Shown: positions 5,501 through 7,048 of the stretch, one piece after another
Layout: each line of letters opens with the position of its first letter
How positions within the stretch are numbered: position 1 is the stretch's first letter
Assembly (NCBI GenBank): GCA_947447815.1
Contig: CANFLJ010000104.1
Location: forward strand, 1-7,048
DNA from: Chitinophagaceae bacterium
GTDB taxonomy: Bacteria; Bacteroidota; Bacteroidia; Chitinophagales; Chitinophagaceae
Reading direction: 5' to 3'
Length of the DNA: 7,048 bases
Program-made: the position numbers and the translations under genes
The notes under the pieces: generated by a model
What the model was told of the DNA's origin: nothing
Databases searched by the model: none
Seen by the model: the letters and a program-made list of their open reading frames with translations, nothing else

Positions 5501-7048
5501 TACCCCTTATGGATCAGCCAATTTCTTAATAACAGATCCAACGTCTACCAGTACAGGTGCGTTTACATATAGCAGTAGCAATACTGCCGTAGCCAATATA
5601 GTAGGGGGCAATAGTATAGCAGTAACCGGCTTAGGTACAGCTACTATTACCGCTACGCAGGCTGCCAATGGGTATTATACCGATGGTACTATCACTACTA
5701 CTGTTACAGTAACCCTTGGCACCCCAACCTTAAGCAGTTTTAGCATTCCTACCCAAACGTATAATAGTGCAACTTTTGCTGCTCCTGTTGCTATTACAGC
5801 ACCTGCTTCCAACAGTACCGGAGCATTTACCTATACCAGCAGCAATGCATCTGTTGCTACTATCAATGGCAATAGCCTGACTATTGTAGGCATTGGAACT
5901 GCTACTATTACCGCTATACAAGCGGCTAATGGCAATTTTGTTAGCAATAGTATTACTACTACCTTAAATGTTGTTCCACCTGTATATGGTGGGGTAAATG
6001 TATTTTATCAGAATCAGTTAAACTGGCCACAAGGTATCGCCTTTGATGCTGTAGGTAATATGTACATAGCCGAAGCAAATAATGGTACCATTACCAAGAT
6101 TACTCCTTCGGGCTCGGCTTCTTTGTATACTAACTTAGGTTCATCTGTTAGCCCAAGAGGCTTAGCATTTGATGCTGCTGGAAATTTGTGTGTTACTAAT
6201 TATGATGGTTCTATATTGAAAATTTCGACTAATGGGGTAGTATCCACTTTTGCTACAGCAACGGCAACTTCTGGGGCAGCATTTCTTGCAAATCCAGTAT
6301 TCGATGCTGCCGGAAATATGTATGCATTAAATGGAGCAGGTTGTTGTAGAACTTATACGAATAATATATTTAAAATTACACCTGCAGGGGTGGTATCAAG
6401 CTTCGCTTATTTTGGTACTAGTACAGGTGCCGGATCTGGTTCAGATGGCGGTTGGGGTATTACTATTGACGCTAGTGGAAACCTTTACACTACTAATTTT
6501 AAAAGTGGTGGTAATGGATACATCAGCAAAATAACACCTGCAGGGGTAGTTTCTGTATATGTACCCACTACTGCAGGGTTAACTGTTGCTGTCAGTGGAA
6601 TTACGATCGATGCTAGTGGAAATTTATATGTAGGCGATCAGGGTAATGGCACTATAAAAAAGATTTCGTCCAATGGGGCTACTGTAACTACTTATGCTAC
6701 CAGCGTAAGCAATCCGCAAAATTTAGCTTTTGATGCTGCTGGTAATTTATATGCACCCAATGCGGGCAATTATGTGTACAAGATTAGTACTACTGGGGTA
6801 GTTTCTAATTTTTATACAAACCTTTTAAATAATAATGCCACTCAAATAGGCATTGCGACCGATGCTGCAGGTAACGTTTATACCCCAAGTTATGGGATGA
6901 ATCAGGTGCTCAAAATTAGTCCTGCTGGTGTGGCAAGCATTTTTGCCAATACTGGCTTCAATGGACCAAATGGTATTGCTCTCGATCCTTCTGGCAACGT
7001 ATATGTAGGTAATTTGAACGATCATAGTATTACCAAAATTACTCCTGC
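2505..7048 (+). CDS. Giant secreted modular adhesin-like protein with SUEL lectin domain and beta-propeller (3' end outside window)
   Basis: At least 1514 residues, unbroken through the right edge. The start at 2505 gives a textbook signal peptide: SLKKH, hydrophobic LFAGILFLAAIATHFV, cleavage at AEA|Q31. In-frame ATGs at 2364 and 2394 would add 47 or 37 residues. Domains, numbered from 2505: N-terminal beta-rich domain 41-251; Ig-like 256-348; a second beta module 349-445 with a GGISSTAGNYSGTI motif; SUEL lectin 446-531; Ig/PKD-like 547-618; Ig-like 619-714; BIg2-like 715-798; MBG-like 800-886; two Cys-Asp-Ser repeats 887-986; two more BIg2-like 989-1157; propeller from about 1161. The composition is rich in Thr, Ser, Ala, Gly and Asn and poor in charged residues, as in exported surface proteins. 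No catalytic domain is recognised. The likely role is glycan binding or adhesion. Bacteroidota proteins of this style usually end in a type IX secretion or gliding-associated C-terminal domain, but that end is not visible. Confidence 0.93.
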   Translation, partial: MSNFTNSLKKHLFAGILFLAAIATHFVAEAQLGTAPTKATTNVTEAAGYGVVYQLNIPNYAAYSTQSAINYAVNNSGLSGLSFKRVAYFLDLGTNWVWTSMDKYNSTVTLPQLGIPYQGSGILFQQKVTNLHVYGSAGSNVTNITADGTSGNVEIWPFNYAGNINTTVGNFGSSVNYDYNDTYQTGSYSCLQIHNYNAAQTIFAFNNFGGGNSSNLIDLGIGNSTGAQPDWTFANNSGSYSTKTLYILVDNGVMPSSQSVCLNATPTDLTITAAAPTGKTITNYKWYSNTTNSTSGGTLVATHTNTSGSDTYTPATTTVGTTYYYAVTTLSDASVITSSTASTVTVNGLPTITTGSITPSCSGASSISLPYTSTTNNPDQYNITWNAAAITAGMTNAGWINFSSSPITIGGISSTAGNYSGTILVKNSSTGCISVSSTTTTTSICATANENSNLVLTAPTGGTISAITFASYGTPTGSCGSFATSSCNASTSTSVASNACVGQNTCTIAVNNTTFSDPCNGTAKRMYVQATTSTTITPTVSFTVNNLPTASITAGSATTFCTGGSVTLTASSGSSYLWSPGSATSASISPTTAGSYTVQVTNANGCSATSAATAVTVNAATAITGQPSSSAQSINYNAAATALYVSATGTGTLTYQWYSNTTATNSGGNSINGANSASYTPLTTTVGILYYYCVVTGSCGTATSNVSGAITVNAIAPTISGFTVGSKTYGDAAFTLTAPTSNSTGTFTYTSNNTAVATISGSTVSVKGAGSATITATQAANGNYTTNSITAILSVSKAGLVVTANNQSVCYGTAANTVTAAGSYTVAGYKSSDNASVITGTPTYTTTYTASTAAGISAATITPVITGLSASNYSFTGVDGIVTVIATSAATINQTACNSYTWHGNTYTASGTYTFDSLNKAGCDSLTTLNLTILTTSASNTSLTIDPSALPYNWNGLTFTAAGTKTAHLTNAVLCDSAATLTLNVNTVAPTLSNFTIANTPYGSANFLITDPTSTSTGAFTYSSSNTAVANIVGGNSIAVTGLGTATITATQAANGYYTDGTITTTVTVTLGTPTLSSFSIPTQTYNSATFAAPVAITAPASNSTGAFTYTSSNASVATINGNSLTIVGIGTATITAIQAANGNFVSNSITTTLNVVPPVYGGVNVFYQNQLNWPQGIAFDAVGNMYIAEANNGTITKITPSGSASLYTNLGSSVSPRGLAFDAAGNLCVTNYDGSILKISTNGVVSTFATATATSGAAFLANPVFDAAGNMYALNGAGCCRTYTNNIFKITPAGVVSSFAYFGTSTGAGSGSDGGWGITIDASGNLYTTNFKSGGNGYISKITPAGVVSVYVPTTAGLTVAVSGITIDASGNLYVGDQGNGTIKKISSNGATVTTYATSVSNPQNLAFDAAGNLYAPNAGNYVYKISTTGVVSNFYTNLLNNNATQIGIATDAAGNVYTPSYGMNQVLKISPAGVASIFANTGFNGPNGIALDPSGNVYVGNLNDHSITKITP
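2625..3257 (+). other. N-terminal beta-rich domain of the giant protein
   Basis: Residues about 41-251 form a compact region richer in aromatic residues than the rest. It carries GNVEIWPFNY (Trp156), LQIHNYNAAQTIFAFNNFG (from Leu191) and an end motif LGIGNSTGAQPDWTFANNSG (Trp231). From memory, similar motif strings occur in large extracellular or hydrolase-linked proteins of Planctomycetota and Verrucomicrobiota. I cannot name a Pfam family and its function is unknown to me. Confidence 0.5.
3840..4097 (+). other. SUEL-type (D-galactoside/L-rhamnose-binding) lectin domain
   Basis: Residues 446-531 follow the SUEL lectin pattern (Pfam SUEL_Lectin, formerly Gal_Lectin) in order: ATANENSNLVL, GGTISAITFASYGTPTGSCG, then Cys487, then CVGQNTC (500-506), FSDPC (515-519), and the end KRMYVQA. 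Five of the family's cysteines are present (479, 487, 500, 506, 519). The Cys usually found in the early LxCP strand (here LTAP) and the terminal Cys are missing. The wording FASYGTPTGSCGSF is closer to the domain at the C-terminus of plant beta-galactosidases than to fish egg lectins, which have YGR. Sugar binding is inferred from the family. Confidence 0.8.
4647..4898 (+). repeat. BIg2-like Ig repeat, unit I
   Basis: Residues 715-798 include STGTFTYTSNNTAVATISG and GAGSATITATQAANGNY, the bacterial Ig-like (BIg2-type) pattern of adhesins. Its 41-base segment 4818-4858 differs from 5640-5680 in unit II at only three bases, so these copies come from a fairly recent duplication or conversion. 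Confidence 0.75.
4902..5162 (+). other. MBG-like domain
   Basis: Residues 800-886 match the MBG pattern common in Bacteroidota surface proteins: LVVTANNQSVCYGTAAN at the start and LSASNYSFTGVDGIVTV at the end. It is a structural all-beta spacer by family knowledge. It sits between BIg2-like unit I and the Cys-Asp-Ser repeats. Confidence 0.65.
5163..5462 (+). repeat. Pair of diverged Cys-Asp-Ser repeats
   Basis: Unit 1 (residues 887-933) has TACNSYTWHGNTYTASGTYT and ends GCDSLTTLNLTI. Unit 2 (934-986) has LPYNWNGLTFTAAGTKT and ends LCDSAATLTLNV. Both share the order aromatic-Trp-x-Gly, Ala/Ser-Gly-Thr, Cys-Asp-Ser, Thr-Leu-x-Leu. Unit 2 has lost the first Cys (Cys897 of unit 1). This repeat style is frequent in Bacteroidota surface proteins; its function is unknown to me. 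Confidence 0.65.
5469..5711 (+). repeat. BIg2-like Ig repeat, unit II
   Basis: Residues 989-1069 contain STGAFTYSSSNTAVANIVGG and GLGTATITATQAANGYY. It is adjacent to unit III and closest at DNA level to unit I (38 of 41 bases between 5640-5680 and 4818-4858). Confidence 0.75.
5712..5975 (+). repeat. BIg2-like Ig repeat, unit III
   Basis: Residues 1070-1157 contain NSTGAFTYTSSNASVATING and GIGTATITAIQAANGNF. It directly follows unit II and leads into the propeller through a short Pro-Pro linker (1158-1159). Confidence 0.75.
5982..7048 (+). other. NHL/SMP-30-like beta-propeller region, incomplete at window end
   Basis: Eight copies of an (F/I/L)D-x-x-GN-(L/M/V)-(Y/C) motif occur, with the Asp at residues 1181, 1223, 1267, 1322, 1369, 1410, 1453 and 1494, spaced 41-55 residues apart. 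Most are followed by IxKI(T/S)PxG and a strand such as VVSxF. This is the blade pattern of NHL-repeat, SMP-30 and streptogramin-lyase-like (Vgb) propellers. The third blade has an insertion with adjacent cysteines (1280-1281). The blade in progress is cut by the window, so the total number is unknown. Binding rather than catalysis is the cautious reading; no active-site set can be judged. Confidence 0.85.

Noticed and set aside
5730..5921. Minus-strand open frame of 63 codons
   Set aside because: Antisense to BIg2-like unit III; low-complexity Ser/Asn-rich translation typical of a shadow frame.
4647..5975. Internal DNA repeats considered as a CRISPR array or mobile element
   Set aside because: The repeats are in frame, encode Ig-like modules of about 80 residues and have no uniform short spacers or transposase.
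6331..6534. Plus-strand open frame of 67 codons in another frame
   Set aside because: Overlaps the propeller coding frame, which is continuous and has regular blade motifs.
6825..7025. Minus-strand open frame of 66 codons
   Set aside because: Antisense to propeller blades seven and eight; no independent support.

Overview
The window reads as a piece of a low-GC Bacteroidota chromosome, most likely of the Chitinophagaceae/Sphingobacteriia type. Three things point there: a membrane-anchored AraC-type regulator of a kind common in that phylum, AT-rich gaps without clear Shine-Dalgarno sites, and a giant secreted protein built from Thr/Ser/Ala/Gly-rich Ig-like, MBG-type and propeller modules. 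The taxonomic call is inference from gene style; no rRNA or marker gene is present.

Layout, all on the + strand. 1-85: AT-only dyad in front of the first gene. 86-1144: integral-membrane sensor/regulator with about seven membrane segments and a C-terminal AraC double helix-turn-helix. 1145-1551: gene-free AT-rich gap. 1552-1956: small single-domain protein with a receiver-like fold that lacks the phospho-acceptor Asp, the acidic pair and the conserved Lys (a pseudo-receiver). 1957-2504: second gap holding a doubtful 67-codon ORF. 2505-7048 (or from 2364): 5' part of a very large secreted modular protein, open through the right edge, with at least 1514 residues visible. It has a signal peptide, an N-terminal beta-rich domain, Ig-like domains, a SUEL-type (galactose/rhamnose-binding) lectin domain, three BIg2-like repeats, one MBG-like domain, a pair of Cys-Asp-Ser repeats, and an NHL/SMP-30-like beta-propeller cut by the window end. 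I read this frame codon by codon and found no stop or frameshift.

The genes are not a tight operon; the gaps are about 400-550 bp. However, an imperfect repeat of about 60 bp (1363-1424 and 2141-2201) lies in the gap before the pseudo-receiver gene and again in the gap before the giant protein. This makes shared control plausible. A reasonable but unproven picture is a surface adhesin or glycan-binding protein with a membrane-bound transcription regulator and a non-phosphorylatable regulator nearby. I see no CRISPR array, tRNA, rRNA, insertion sequence, or clearly new multi-gene system. The most notable items are the SUEL lectin domain, the degenerate receiver and the duplicated upstream element.
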